Assembly (NCBI RefSeq): GCF_000520955.1
Contig: NZ_JACC01000051.1
Location: 1-45,729 of the forward strand
Source of the DNA: Aquimarina pacifica
GTDB taxonomy: Bacteria > Bacteroidota > Bacteroidia > Flavobacteriales > Flavobacteriaceae
DNA: 45,729 nt
Reading direction: 5' to 3'
Shown here: piece by piece, positions 15,094 to 24,745 of the stretch
Numbering within the stretch: the stretch's first letter is position 1
How the letters are laid out: each line of letters begins with the position of its first letter
Program-made: the position numbers and the translations under genes
Notes under the pieces: generated by a model
What the model was told of the DNA's origin: nothing
The model's database searches: none
What the model saw: only the letters and a program-made list of their open reading frames with translations

Positions 15094-15115
15094 ATTGTTT
15101 TTAGATAAAAACAAT
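15094..15115 (-). terminator. Hairpin at the end of the polysaccharide operon
   Basis: ATTGTTTTT and AAAAACAAT form a perfect nine-base stem with a four-base loop, 21 bases after the stop codon of the last polysaccharide gene. The stem is AT-only apart from one G-C pair per arm and has no long U-run after it, so it may be a weak terminator. Confidence 0.4.
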
Positions 15116-15135
15116 ATATCTAGTAAGCCATTTAC

Positions 15136-16425
15136 TTATTTATTGAGGTTATTACGAATAATTCTACTGCTTAAAATACTTCTTTTCTTTAACAATAGAG
15201 GAATTACAATAGAGAAGAATACTATTCCACTAAATCTCACGAGCATAGATTCGAACAATAATGATATTAAAAGAATAAGAAATACTGAAAATTCATTTCT
15301 GCTTCGCTTCATTCGTATTGCCAGTACTACAAAAATACTGACTAATACACCAAATCCTATAATCCCTGTTTGTAGATAGGTTTGCAAAAATTGATTATGC
15401 GAATTGTATCTATTTTGATAATTGAGTCGATATTCTAATTCTTTATATTTAGATATAAGGACATCATTTGCATCTCCCACTCCATATCCTAAAATAGGTG
15501 CATCTTTTATTAACTTTATACTTGCATCCCAAGCCAATATTTTTGATTTGGCAGATGTATTTACCTCATACCCTTCTATTTTATTATAATATTTTATTCT
15601 AGAATAAATATCTGTGAGTTTAGGGTTGTTCAAAAATAAGATGGTTCCCAAAACAAACACTATCAACATAATATACTTCTTCTCTTTGTCTACAATTTCA
15701 AAAATAAGCACTAACGACATAATCCATAAAATAAGGTATGCTGATACCGAAGCCAATAAAAAGAGGTAAAAGAATAATATGACGATTACTACGAATCTTA
15801 GTCTTGACTCTATCTTGTTTTTGAGATAATAACTTAGTACCAATAAGATATAGATAGATATGTAATTAGAATTCACTGATTTTGAAAATGAATCGCCAAT
15901 AAAAAAATGGTGCCATTCTCTATATATTCCTTCTATAAATGAAAATGCTTCATTTGATTTATTAATATCATTAAGGTGCCATATTAAATCACATCCCGTA
16001 CGTATGATATTGATAAAAAATGAAACTAACAGTCCTAACAACAGAAAATCAAATAACCGTCGTACCGTAGCTGCATCTTCTTTCACAAATAAAAAAATAA
16101 TAGGAAATAACAGTAATGTTAGAGATCGCTGTACTAATTCTAATCCACTAGATAGGTTTTCGGTATAAATCAAGCCAAAGAGCATTACTATGAAATACAA
16201 AGGAAATAGTAATACTGATTTATCTAAAACAAATTTTCTTTTTGTTTTAAATATCATTGCGACACCAAAAACAATCGAAAGCATAAAGAAAGGAGTAGGC
16301 AGATTTATTCCCAAAGGAAGCAAAAAAAAGGCTACAAATAGGCTGTTCCAGAAGATCATGGTAGTCCAGTGATCTTCTTTATAAAACATATTCATTATCC
16401 GAGCTATTCTTTTAGATAATTTCAC
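15136..16425 (-). CDS. O-antigen ligase/polymerase family (Wzy_C) membrane protein
   Basis: A 429-residue polytopic membrane protein with about eleven to twelve helices and a large periplasmic loop (about residues 270-345) holding the family pattern ILGYGVGDANDVL and NSHNQFLQTYLQTGIIG, in which the H-N-x-F/Y-L segment is typical of WaaL/Wzy_C proteins. Members either join finished O-antigen to lipid A-core or polymerise repeat units. It is one of three such proteins in this locus and is last in the operon, 26 bases after the sugar-phosphate transferase. Its assigned start is GTG at 16425; ATG at 16392 is a possible alternative. Confidence 0.85.
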   Translation of the reverse strand: MKLSKRIARIMNMFYKEDHWTTMIFWNSLFVAFFLLPLGINLPTPFFMLSIVFGVAMIFKTKRKFVLDKSVLLFPLYFIVMLFGLIYTENLSSGLELVQRSLTLLLFPIIFLFVKEDAATVRRLFDFLLLGLLVSFFINIIRTGCDLIWHLNDINKSNEAFSFIEGIYREWHHFFIGDSFSKSVNSNYISIYILLVLSYYLKNKIESRLRFVVIVILFFYLFLLASVSAYLILWIMSLVLIFEIVDKEKKYIMLIVFVLGTILFLNNPKLTDIYSRIKYYNKIEGYEVNTSAKSKILAWDASIKLIKDAPILGYGVGDANDVLISKYKELEYRLNYQNRYNSHNQFLQTYLQTGIIGFGVLVSIFVVLAIRMKRSRNEFSVFLILLISLLFESMLVRFSGIVFFSIVIPLLLKKRSILSSRIIRNNLNK

Positions 16426-16451
16426 TTAACTTTTTATTATTAATAATGATC

Positions 16452-17795
16452 CTAATAGGCTTTATCCTCTCCCCTAATTGCATTAATTGCTGTTAAAATT
16501 GTAATTTTAATGTCTAAAAGAAGTGACCAATTTTCTACATAAAAAATATCATACTTTACTCGATTCACAATGTCCTTATTAGTTTCTATTTCTCCTCTAA
16601 AGCCACTCACCTGAGCTAACCCAGTTATTCCTGGCTTAACAAAATGCCTTACCATAAACTTATCTACTCTCTGTGCAAAATCTTCATTATGCTTAACCAT
16701 ATGCGGTCGGGGACCCACAACTGACATTTCTCCTTTGAGTACGTTAAGAAATTGAGGGAGTTCATCAATACTTGTTCTTCTTATAAACTTCCCTACCCTT
16801 GTAACTCTTACATCGCCTTTAGTCGCTTGATTTACATTGTTATTAGGTTTCATAGATCTATATTTATAACAATAGAATTCTCTATAATCTAATCCGTTTC
16901 TACGTTGTTTAAAAAACACGGGGCCCTTAGATTCTAATTGTATAAGTATTGCAATAAGAGGTGTCATCCAAGAAAGAATTCCTACTAAAACAAAAAGAGA
17001 AAGTAAAATATCAAAAGTTCTTTTGGTAAATTTATTAATTGAATCCTCTAACGGTATTTCTCGAAATGACAATACCGGAATGTATTCGTAATAATTAAAG
17101 ATTAATTTTTTAGTGAAAATATCCTTATTATCCGGTATAAATTTTAAAATTTTTAAGTTGTTTTCAGTAAAATTCACAATATCTTGTAATTGATCATTTG
17201 ATAATTCAGCAATTGAACAGTAGACCTCATCAATTTCATTTTCTACTATATAATCAAAACAAGCATCAAGATTAAATGTGTGTTTTTCAACACAAAACTT
17301 TTTTAGAAACTTATATCCAAAATCCGGTTTCTCCTTAAAAATTTTAATTAATTGATCTGTTTTTTTATTATCCCCAATAACAACAACTTTTCTAATATTT
17401 CCCCCAAACACCCTATATTTTGATAATAAGTATAGAAAAACCAATTTGCCAAAAGTAACTAAAACTATAATGGCCAGAAGGTATTTCCCCATTTCTAACC
17501 TACTAATATCTGGTTGTCTAAAAAACCCTATAAAAGCATAAAGGATTAGAGAAAAAATTAAAAATTGCCGAATTGAAGAAGCTAAAATTTGAACAAGTTT
17601 CGAGAAACGTTTAATATCATAAAACCCATTCTTTATTGAAAGGAAAATCCATAATATCGAGATATAACCTAAAAACAAAAGTTTTTGTTCCATATTAGTC
17701 TGGAACAAAAATATTGTGACATTAATAATAAATAAATCTACCAAACAGAAAAGAGGCTTTATATAAGCCGAATATCTACCAATCCTACTTTTCAT
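16452..17795 (-). CDS. Polyprenyl-phosphate sugar-phosphate transferase (WcaJ/WbaP type)
   Basis: This enzyme starts repeat-unit assembly by moving a sugar-1-phosphate, often glucose or galactose, from UDP-sugar to undecaprenyl phosphate. The 447-residue product has four N-terminal membrane helices, a Rossmann-like middle domain (VVVIGDNKKTDQLI near residue 137) and the C-terminal catalytic domain: KRTFDILLSL before a membrane-inserted helix, KGPVFFKQRRNG, the YKYRSM motif, and RRTSIDELPQFLNVLKGEMS followed by VGPRP. These are the defining motifs of bacterial sugar transferases. It lies downstream of uxs with 12 bases between them. The sugar moved is not determined by sequence. Confidence 0.93.
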   Translation of the reverse strand: MKSRIGRYSAYIKPLFCLVDLFIINVTIFLFQTNMEQKLLFLGYISILWIFLSIKNGFYDIKRFSKLVQILASSIRQFLIFSLILYAFIGFFRQPDISRLEMGKYLLAIIVLVTFGKLVFLYLLSKYRVFGGNIRKVVVIGDNKKTDQLIKIFKEKPDFGYKFLKKFCVEKHTFNLDACFDYIVENEIDEVYCSIAELSNDQLQDIVNFTENNLKILKFIPDNKDIFTKKLIFNYYEYIPVLSFREIPLEDSINKFTKRTFDILLSLFVLVGILSWMTPLIAILIQLESKGPVFFKQRRNGLDYREFYCYKYRSMKPNNNVNQATKGDVRVTRVGKFIRRTSIDELPQFLNVLKGEMSVVGPRPHMVKHNEDFAQRVDKFMVRHFVKPGITGLAQVSGFRGEIETNKDIVNRVKYDIFYVENWSLLLDIKITILTAINAIRGEDKAY

Positions 17796-17807
17796 GTATT
17801 GTTAAAT

Positions 17808-18785
17808 TTATGATTTTAAAAAATCTCTATGTTCACTCTTATTAAGTTCTTCAGAAGACAGTCTATTAAAATAGTCTAATGTTAACCGCATACCATCTAT
17901 TCGTTTAACTTTAGGCTCCCATCCTAAGATTTCTTTTGCTTTTTTAATATCCGGTTGTCTTTGTAACGGGTCATCAGTAGGCAACGGCTTATATATCACT
18001 TTTTGGTTTGTACCTGTTAATTTCACAATTTCTTGAGCAAAGTCTTTGATTGTAATTTCGTCTGGATTACCGATATTAACTGGATAACAATAATTGCTTA
18101 ATAATAATTTATAAATTCCTTCTATTTGATCATCAACATAACAAAAAGATCTTGTCTGAGATCCATCACCAAATATAGTTAAATCTTCACCTCGTAATGC
18201 CTGTCCGATAAATGCGGGAACCACTCTACCATCATTTAGTCTCATTCTAGGACCATAAGTATTAAAAATTCGTGCTATTCTTGTTTCTAAACCATGATAA
18301 GTGTGATAAGCCATGGTTATTGATTCCTGAAATCGTTTTGCCTCATCATATACTCCACGTGGCCCAATGGTATTTACATTACCATAATACTCTTCATTTT
18401 GAGGATGTACTAATGGATCTCCATAAACTTCACTTGTTGAAGCAATTAAAATTCTTGCATTTTTTTCTTTAGCAAGACCTAAAAGATTATGGGTGCCTAA
18501 AGATCCAACTTTTAAAGTTTGAATAGGAATTTTTAAATAATCAATAGGACTAGCCGGAGAAGCAAAATGTAAAATATATTCTAATTTACCTGGTACGTGA
18601 ACAAATTTTGAAACATCATGATGATAAAACTCAAAATTCTTAAACTTAAATAAATGTTGAATATTTTTAAGATCTCCCGTTATCAGATTGTCCATTGCAA
18701 TAACATGAAAACCTTCCTCTACAAATCTATCGCATAAATGAGACCCTAAAAAACCGGCCGCTCCAGTGATTAACACTCTTTTCAT
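17808..18785 (-). CDS. uxs: UDP-glucuronate decarboxylase (UDP-xylose synthase)
   Basis: UXS converts UDP-glucuronate to UDP-xylose through oxidation at C4, decarboxylation and reduction. The 325-residue SDR protein has the NAD motif GAAGFLGSHL (residues 8-17), the ST-SEVYGDP segment, the catalytic YDEAK (near residue 148), and features typical of UXS rather than epimerases: HFASPASPIDY, GPRGVYDEAKR and TRSFCYVDDQIEGI. Its ATG overlaps the ugd stop by four bases (ATGA), so the product of ugd feeds directly into this enzyme. A related UDP-4-keto-pentose or dTDP-glucose dehydratase is less likely. Confidence 0.9.
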   Translation of the reverse strand: MKRVLITGAAGFLGSHLCDRFVEEGFHVIAMDNLITGDLKNIQHLFKFKNFEFYHHDVSKFVHVPGKLEYILHFASPASPIDYLKIPIQTLKVGSLGTHNLLGLAKEKNARILIASTSEVYGDPLVHPQNEEYYGNVNTIGPRGVYDEAKRFQESITMAYHTYHGLETRIARIFNTYGPRMRLNDGRVVPAFIGQALRGEDLTIFGDGSQTRSFCYVDDQIEGIYKLLLSNYCYPVNIGNPDEITIKDFAQEIVKLTGTNQKVIYKPLPTDDPLQRQPDIKKAKEILGWEPKVKRIDGMRLTLDYFNRLSSEELNKSEHRDFLKS

Positions 18786-20107
18786 ACTTGCTTTTTTGAA
18801 ATAACAGTATCTCTACCAATTGAATAATATGAAAGATTTTCTTTTCTAATATCTTCTAAATCATATAGGTTCCTACCATCAAAAATTACATTACCTCCCA
18901 TAGCCTCTTTTAGTTTTGAAAAATTCGGAGTTCTAAAAATACTCCATTCTGTGCAAATTATCAGTGCATCGGCTTCTTTCAAAGCATCATACATTGTTTT
19001 GGCAAATTTTATTTTCGTATCATACTTACGTGCAACATTATCCATTGCTTCTGGGTCAAAAGTTGAGATGCTTACCCCTTCTTCCAATAATGCATTAATT
19101 ACATCTAACGCAGGTGCTTCTCTAATATCATCAGTCTCTGGTTTAAATGCTAATCCCCAAATCGCAAACTTTTTTCCTGCTAGATCATTATTAAAATGAC
19201 TTTTAATCTTAGGCAATAAAGCTACTTTTTGTTTTTTATTAACTTCAATTACTGATTCTAATATTTTAAAATCATATTGATCTTCTTTTCCTGATTTATG
19301 AAGTGCTTTTACATCTTTTGGAAAGCATGACCCACCGTATCCAATACCTGGAAATAAAAAGCGTTTACCGATTCTAGAATCTGTACCCATACCTTTTCTC
19401 ACTTTATCAACATCAGCACCAACTTTTTCGCAATAATTCGCAATTTCATTCATAAAGGTAATTTTGGTTGCCAAAAAAGAATTAGCAGCATACTTCGTAA
19501 GCTCTGCGGATTTCTCGTCCATAATAATTATTGGATTTCCAGATCTTACATATGGTTTATATAGTTTTTGCATTAACTCAATTGCTCTCTCAGAAGTTGA
19601 CCCTATTACGATTCTTTCTGGTTTCAGAAAATCATCAACTGCTAAACCTTCTCGAAGAAACTCAGGGTTTGACACTACGTCAAAAGAACATTTCGCATTT
19701 TCTGAAATTACAGACTTTACTTTTTCTGCTGTTCCGACAGGCACAGTACTTTTATCTACAATAACTTTATACTCAGAAATTAATCTTCCTATTTGTTCAG
19801 ACACTCCTAAAATATAGGATAAATCTGCGGACCCATCTTCATCTTCAGGGGTTGGCAATGCTAAAAAAATAATTTGTCCGTGATTCAGGCCTTCTTCTAA
19901 AGAGGTAGAAAACGTTAGTCTACCCGCTTTTATATTTCTTTCAAAAAGAACGTCAAGATGTGGTTCGTAAATAGGGACTTCACCATTCCGCATTTTTTTT
20001 ACCTTTTCTTCATTTATATCTACGCAAACCACTTCGTTCCCTGTTTCGGCTAAGCAAGTCCCTGTTACTAAACCTACATAACCTGTTCCTATTACTGATA
20101 TTTTCAT
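18782..20107 (-). CDS. ugd: UDP-glucose 6-dehydrogenase
   Basis: Ugd oxidises UDP-glucose twice with NAD to give UDP-glucuronate. The 441-residue protein has the N-terminal Rossmann motif GTGYVGLVTGTCLAETG (residues 7-23), the conserved VDKSTVPVGTA and SNPEFLREGLAVDDF blocks, and the catalytic cysteine in GIGYGGSCFPKD (near residue 260), then the C-terminal UDP-binding domain with FKPETDDIREAPA. Length is typical of the TuaD/Ugd family. It overlaps the preceding GT4 gene and the following uxs gene by four bases each, so translation is coupled. Its product supplies both UXS here and the UDP-glucuronate 4-epimerase at 29054-30076. Confidence 0.96.
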   Translation of the reverse strand: MKISVIGTGYVGLVTGTCLAETGNEVVCVDINEEKVKKMRNGEVPIYEPHLDVLFERNIKAGRLTFSTSLEEGLNHGQIIFLALPTPEDEDGSADLSYILGVSEQIGRLISEYKVIVDKSTVPVGTAEKVKSVISENAKCSFDVVSNPEFLREGLAVDDFLKPERIVIGSTSERAIELMQKLYKPYVRSGNPIIIMDEKSAELTKYAANSFLATKITFMNEIANYCEKVGADVDKVRKGMGTDSRIGKRFLFPGIGYGGSCFPKDVKALHKSGKEDQYDFKILESVIEVNKKQKVALLPKIKSHFNNDLAGKKFAIWGLAFKPETDDIREAPALDVINALLEEGVSISTFDPEAMDNVARKYDTKIKFAKTMYDALKEADALIICTEWSIFRTPNFSKLKEAMGGNVIFDGRNLYDLEDIRKENLSYYSIGRDTVISKKQV

Positions 20108-21234
20108 TTACTATATTCTTTATAGATATCCTCTAAATATCTTATATTAAAATTCAAATTATAATTATTCTTAAACAATTCAGATGAATTCTCTTCAAAT
20201 TTTTTCCTAAGTTTATCATTTTTATAAAGTTCGATAATTTTCTTGGCCATAAGTAAGTGATTACTATTTTCAACTATGTAGCCATTATAATTGTCCTTTA
20301 CTAAATCTCTATTGCCATCACATTCTGTTACAACACAGGCCTTTGAAAGAGCCAGGCTTTCAATAATAGAATATGGTAATCCTTCATACCTTGAAGTTGA
20401 AATGTAAAACAAAGAATTCTTTATAATAGCAAGAATTTTTTCTCTTTCTATCCAATTTATCAAGATAACGTTATTATCAAGATTTAATTCTTTTATCAGT
20501 TCAACAATATTATCTCTGTTTGGACTATACTGTCCAACGCCCATAATAACGAGATATACATCTGGTATTTGATCTTTGACCTTTTTAATAACATTGATCA
20601 TCATTTCAATATTCTTTTGATACGAAGGTCGTCCCACTGTGCATATATATTTATTCGGTAAATCTAAATGGGGAGAGTTTCCGAAAGCATCAAGAGGAAT
20701 AATAGAATTATTAAACTTTAGCGCTCTTTTATTCGAATAACCTACTTCTTTAACACCTCTAATCCTTTCAGATTCTGAAGTCGCTAGTAAAATTGAATTA
20801 AACTTTCTAAATACTCTTTCAAGAAATAAAAACAATTTCCTTTTTAAGGGAGATTTTGCACTTAAATAGGAATAAGCATGTGGTGTATGTAAAACATTAA
20901 TTCGAAAAAATATAGATGCAGCTCTGGCAATTATACCTCCTTTTGCACTATGTGCATGTAGAACATCAGGTTTTTCATTTTTTAATATTTTAATTGTTTT
21001 GTAAACAGCCATTATATCTTTGAAAAGACTAATTTCTCTTTGGATCGGGATAAAAAATTGTTTAATCTCTTCTCCATAAGAATTCAAATATTTCTTTTTA
21101 CTCTCTCCTTTCTGATGTATTATAATGTTTTCGACATTAGCGGCATCTATGTTTTCTGTCACTAATCTTAAGTAAACATCAACACCTCCAACAGATTGCA
21201 AAACATGGGCTACTTTAATTCTATTCGATTTCAA
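20104..21234 (-). CDS. Glycosyltransferase family 4
   Basis: A 376-residue GT-B enzyme that should add one sugar to the lipid-linked repeat unit on the cytoplasmic face. The acceptor domain opens with KVAHVLQSVGGVDVYLRLV, followed by VLHAHSAKGGIIAR (about residues 93-106). The donor domain holds YICTVGRPSYQKN (near 200) and the retaining-GT4 EX7E pattern in SRYEGLPYSIIESLALSKACV (about 290-310). The assigned start is TTG at 21234, overlapping the previous gene by 14 bases; no ATG stands near the conserved opening. The sugar is unknown. Confidence 0.88.
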   Translation of the reverse strand: MKSNRIKVAHVLQSVGGVDVYLRLVTENIDAANVENIIIHQKGESKKKYLNSYGEEIKQFFIPIQREISLFKDIMAVYKTIKILKNEKPDVLHAHSAKGGIIARAASIFFRINVLHTPHAYSYLSAKSPLKRKLFLFLERVFRKFNSILLATSESERIRGVKEVGYSNKRALKFNNSIIPLDAFGNSPHLDLPNKYICTVGRPSYQKNIEMMINVIKKVKDQIPDVYLVIMGVGQYSPNRDNIVELIKELNLDNNVILINWIEREKILAIIKNSLFYISTSRYEGLPYSIIESLALSKACVVTECDGNRDLVKDNYNGYIVENSNHLLMAKKIIELYKNDKLRKKFEENSSELFKNNYNLNFNIRYLEDIYKEYSK

Positions 21235-22504
21235 CTTTTTTCAAAAATTTGAATTGATGTGCAAATATAGAAAACCATAAGCCACTAAATGTTATTCCAT
21301 CATATCTAATTAAAAAATCATCCGTAAAATTGCAAATAAAAAAAATTACACAAAAAGAAATAATTAGTGGATTATTGAGCTTAATACCCAGCCAACCGAT
21401 ACCTAAAATGTATATTAAAACAACCAACAGTCCTAATAATCCAAATTTTAAAAGAAAATCAATATACTGATTATGTGTTGGAAACTTATTTCTGGCCAAA
21501 AATTTTTGATCCGTTTCCTCATAATATTTTATAAGTTCTTTTTTTCCATCCGATGAACCGAATCCCGTAAATATTCTTTCCTTAGATAATGATATTGCAG
21601 ATTTCCAAATAGTAACTCTGGTTACTAATTTGCCGTATATTTGTTTTTCTGGGTTTTCGAACTCATCAAGTTTTCCGACCATATCCAAATTCGAAAAACT
21701 ACCTTTTGTGTATTTATGAGTTACATAAGGAAAAGACTTTGCGAAAATTGATAAAGCAACGACAATAAATAAAATCGTTAAAACAGCCATTTTTACTAAT
21801 TTTTCTGTTTTCATTGTTTTGTTCAAAAAATGATGCGTCAAGACAATAAAACAACCAATAATACTAGTTAAAACAGCAACTCGGGTATTAATAATTAATA
21901 AATAAAAGAATGATAATAGAAATGAAGTGATTTGAAATACTAACATATACTTTGAACTTCGCTTTGAAAAAAGCAAGAAAAAAGCACCTACAGTAACAAA
22001 AGAAACGTGCATATTGAGTGCAGGAGCATGCATAAAAAAACTGGATGAAAAATGATAACCCATCTCCCACAAATGTATTCCTTTTAAATATTTTGTGACA
22101 TTTTCGGGATACAATATCAAATATCTAAAAAATAAGATCGTCAATATAATAGTCATAGTACCAACATATGACTGTATTAGTTTCAAAAAATCAATCTTTT
22201 TCGAAAAACCAAGTATAAATAATGGGAAGATTAATAACGTAAGCCTTTTTTCTGCCGATTTTAAACCTGAAACTAAACTATCATTATTCCAGAAAAAAAG
22301 TACATCTAATAAAAATGGGCTCGCTATTATTATTAATAAAACTATATTCTTTTTATCATATTTTAATTTTTTAAAAAATAAAATATTGAATAGAACAAAT
22401 GCCATTATTAAAACAGTACTTAGTTTTCTAAATATTAATGTTGAAGCAATTACAACAAGAAAACAATTATATATATCTTCATATTTTTTTTCTAAAAACT
22501 TCAT
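21221..22504 (-). CDS. O-antigen ligase/polymerase family membrane protein (second)
   Basis: A 427-residue membrane protein with about ten to twelve helices and a periplasmic loop (about residues 260-350) carrying GFGSSDGKKEL and PTHNQYIDFLLKFGLLGLL, the H-N-Q-Y/F-x-(D/Q) segment typical of the Wzy_C superfamily. This plan is shared with the protein at 15136-16425, suggesting that one is the polymerase (Wzy) and the other a ligase (WaaL-like); which is which is not clear. It overlaps the upstream membrane-protein gene by 26 bases and the downstream GT4 gene by 14 bases. Confidence 0.82.
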   Translation of the reverse strand: MKFLEKKYEDIYNCFLVVIASTLIFRKLSTVLIMAFVLFNILFFKKLKYDKKNIVLLIIIASPFLLDVLFFWNNDSLVSGLKSAEKRLTLLIFPLFILGFSKKIDFLKLIQSYVGTMTIILTILFFRYLILYPENVTKYLKGIHLWEMGYHFSSSFFMHAPALNMHVSFVTVGAFFLLFSKRSSKYMLVFQITSFLLSFFYLLIINTRVAVLTSIIGCFIVLTHHFLNKTMKTEKLVKMAVLTILFIVVALSIFAKSFPYVTHKYTKGSFSNLDMVGKLDEFENPEKQIYGKLVTRVTIWKSAISLSKERIFTGFGSSDGKKELIKYYEETDQKFLARNKFPTHNQYIDFLLKFGLLGLLVVLIYILGIGWLGIKLNNPLIISFCVIFFICNFTDDFLIRYDGITFSGLWFSIFAHQFKFLKKVEIE

Positions 22505-23534
22505 AATTCAATAAATAGTAAATTAATGGAAATACACCTATTTTATGTCTGGCTGCTGACCCTAAATCAGGCTCAAAAACCCCTTGAATTATAAAATATG
22601 AAAATAAAAAATAAAACATCCATATATCATAATTGCCTTTTTCTCCTTCTTTTAAACACCTCCCATATCTTCTATACAACATAATAAATAATGATAATTG
22701 CCAAAAAACAAAAGCAATAATTTGAGGTTTAAAAAGAAATTTAAGTCCGTTAATGGGTAAATTAACGGTAAAAAAACCATACACTATTCCAAATGACTCA
22801 CCATACCAAGTATCTGTAGATAATGGCGGAATTATCATTGAATTTGCATTTCCTGACCCAATTCTATGTTCGTTTACCAACTCTCGCGTTTTATGAGAAA
22901 TAAAAACCCCTTTTAGCAATCCATAACTTAAAGATACTCCGATCATAATAAGTATACCGTATAAGATGCTAATAACTCGCTTATTCTTAAGTTTAATCAA
23001 ACTTATCCCATACATAACAACCATTAGAAAAACAATAAGTATATAATAACGTCTAAAAAAAAACCCAAAAAAAAGAATTAGTGACAATCCTATAAATACT
23101 GTTTTTTTTATATTTTGATTTCTTTTCTGAAAAATTCTAATAATAATAAAAATGCATAAAAAATTGATAAACTCTTTTGTTGGCATTGAAATAAAAATCG
23201 CCAAAATTACAATGGATACATAAATCAAAATATTTTTACCAGTAAGCCTATTAAATTCTTTAGGGACACCTATTTTAAAAAGCAAAATATAAACAATGAA
23301 AAATTGAATTACCCCTATAATTGAAAAGTGCAAGTATTTTAGGCCTGTAATCTTGTAAAACCATATAGAAAAAGGATAACTCCCCAGAAGTCCTATCTCG
23401 TTCAACTTATCAAAAATAATGATCTTGGAATCCAAAAAAAAACTTTTGGGAAGCACATAATATGATAGGGCAGAAATTATTAATCCCAAAAAGAACAATA
23501 GAAAAAAAACACTATTTGATTTAGATACTTTCAA
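22479..23534 (-). CDS. Polytopic membrane protein, candidate Wzy polymerase
   Basis: A 351-residue, very hydrophobic and Ile/Phe/Leu-rich protein with about nine membrane helices. The pattern of a short loop SMPTKEFINFLCIFIIIRIF (about residues 110-130) followed by FFFRRYYILIVFL, where charged residues sit between helices, is reminiscent of EpsG-like and other Wzy proteins that have little sequence conservation. I do not recognise a named family. Position among glycosyltransferases favours polymerase of the repeat unit. The assigned start is TTG at 23534, right after the previous stop. Confidence 0.65.
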   Translation of the reverse strand: MKVSKSNSVFFLLFFLGLIISALSYYVLPKSFFLDSKIIIFDKLNEIGLLGSYPFSIWFYKITGLKYLHFSIIGVIQFFIVYILLFKIGVPKEFNRLTGKNILIYVSIVILAIFISMPTKEFINFLCIFIIIRIFQKRNQNIKKTVFIGLSLILFFGFFFRRYYILIVFLMVVMYGISLIKLKNKRVISILYGILIMIGVSLSYGLLKGVFISHKTRELVNEHRIGSGNANSMIIPPLSTDTWYGESFGIVYGFFTVNLPINGLKFLFKPQIIAFVFWQLSLFIMLYRRYGRCLKEGEKGNYDIWMFYFLFSYFIIQGVFEPDLGSAARHKIGVFPLIYYLLNYEVFRKKI

Positions 23535-23536
23535 TA

Positions 23537-24739
23537 TTATCCCATTTTTTTTAAGACATCAAATACTTTTTTTGCACTACTGTCAAGGCTTCTGTTTTCT
23601 TTGAGCCAATTAGTGAAAAAACTAATTTGATATTCAAATTCATTAGTACCTAAATTATCCAATTTATTATTAAGTCGTATAATTGAGTTTGAAAAATCTT
23701 CTACATTATTTTTAGCTACTTCACCAGATTTAGAATCTAATATTGTTTCTAAATGATCACCTATATCTGACCCAACTACAAATTTCCCAAAACTCATATA
23801 ATCTAAAGTTTTTAGAGGTGAATTATACTTTAAAATATAATTATGATCATATAAATAAGGGCTTAAGCCTATCCTGGCTTCTTCTAAAACATATTTTAAT
23901 TGATACATAGGGATTTGATCGTATAAAAAAATATGGTTTTGTAGATTGAGCGTGTTTATTTTTTCTCTTAGTTCAATAAAATCTTTATCTGTTCCTTTTC
24001 CAAAAATATTTAATTCTTTTTGTAATCCTTTTGCGTGAATATTGGCAATTACTTCGATTATAAAATTTAATCCTCTAGAACTCGAGATTGTTCCTAAATA
24101 ACAAAGGCTATTCTTTTTAACTTTTCTTTTTATAGCCTTTATTCTTTCAGGTATTTCTAGAGTTTGCGAATCATCATACATTTTTACACAAGAAGATATA
24201 CAATGAATTTCTCTGTTAATAAAATTTTGAAAATACTGTTTCATATCTTCACTCATTACAATGACAGCGTCAGCCCTTTTAATCAGAAAGTTCCTTAACC
24301 ATTTTGCAAAACTTGAGAGTATTGCATATTTAAATCCTTTTGATTGACCCACTTCTTCTGCTTTTAAATGAGTAATTCTGTATATAAATTTTTTTCGTCT
24401 TAATCTAGCAGCAACATAAGATACAAATGCAATGATTGGTTCATCATGAACCAAAATATACTTCATTCCTTTAACTCTAGAATCAAATATTAGTGTTTTA
24501 AAGACATAAAAAATTAAATAAGCACTATAAGCGACTCTTCTTGCTATATTTTTTGTACTATTTTTTTTAAGTTTTAGTAGTACATTTCTATGATCGAAAT
24601 CAGATTCTCCTCTTTCTGTAACAATCATTTTAGTTTTTATATTGTACTTTTCTTCGAGTATATCTAAGTAAACATATTTATAATGATCAGGAAAATGAAA
24701 ATTTACGGGTTCATCATTAATAACTACTAAATCTATCAT
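23537..24739 (-). CDS. Glycosyltransferase family 4-like
   Basis: A 400-residue GT-B-like protein. The N-terminal acceptor half begins DLVVINDEPVNFHFPDHYKY and contains the YILVHDEPIIAFVSYVAAR segment (about residues 91-109). The C-terminal half has the donor-site features SLCYLGTISSSRGLNFIIEVI (near 210), GKGTDKDFIELREKI and the region around ARIGLSPYLYDHNYILKYNSPLKTLDYMSFGKFV, where K-x-x-(D/E)-Y-M replaces the classic EX7E motif, as is frequent in GT4 relatives. It lies 6 bases after the GT2 gene. The sugar transferred is unknown. Confidence 0.82.
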   Translation of the reverse strand: MIDLVVINDEPVNFHFPDHYKYVYLDILEEKYNIKTKMIVTERGESDFDHRNVLLKLKKNSTKNIARRVAYSAYLIFYVFKTLIFDSRVKGMKYILVHDEPIIAFVSYVAARLRRKKFIYRITHLKAEEVGQSKGFKYAILSSFAKWLRNFLIKRADAVIVMSEDMKQYFQNFINREIHCISSCVKMYDDSQTLEIPERIKAIKRKVKKNSLCYLGTISSSRGLNFIIEVIANIHAKGLQKELNIFGKGTDKDFIELREKINTLNLQNHIFLYDQIPMYQLKYVLEEARIGLSPYLYDHNYILKYNSPLKTLDYMSFGKFVVGSDIGDHLETILDSKSGEVAKNNVEDFSNSIIRLNNKLDNLGTNEFEYQISFFTNWLKENRSLDSSAKKVFDVLKKMG

Positions 24740-24745
24740 CTGATA

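Noticed and set aside
19464..19817. Plus-strand open frame of 117 codons opposite ugd
   Set aside because: The antisense frame is a by-product of the strongly conserved ugd sequence; the peptide resembles no family and has no promoter box.
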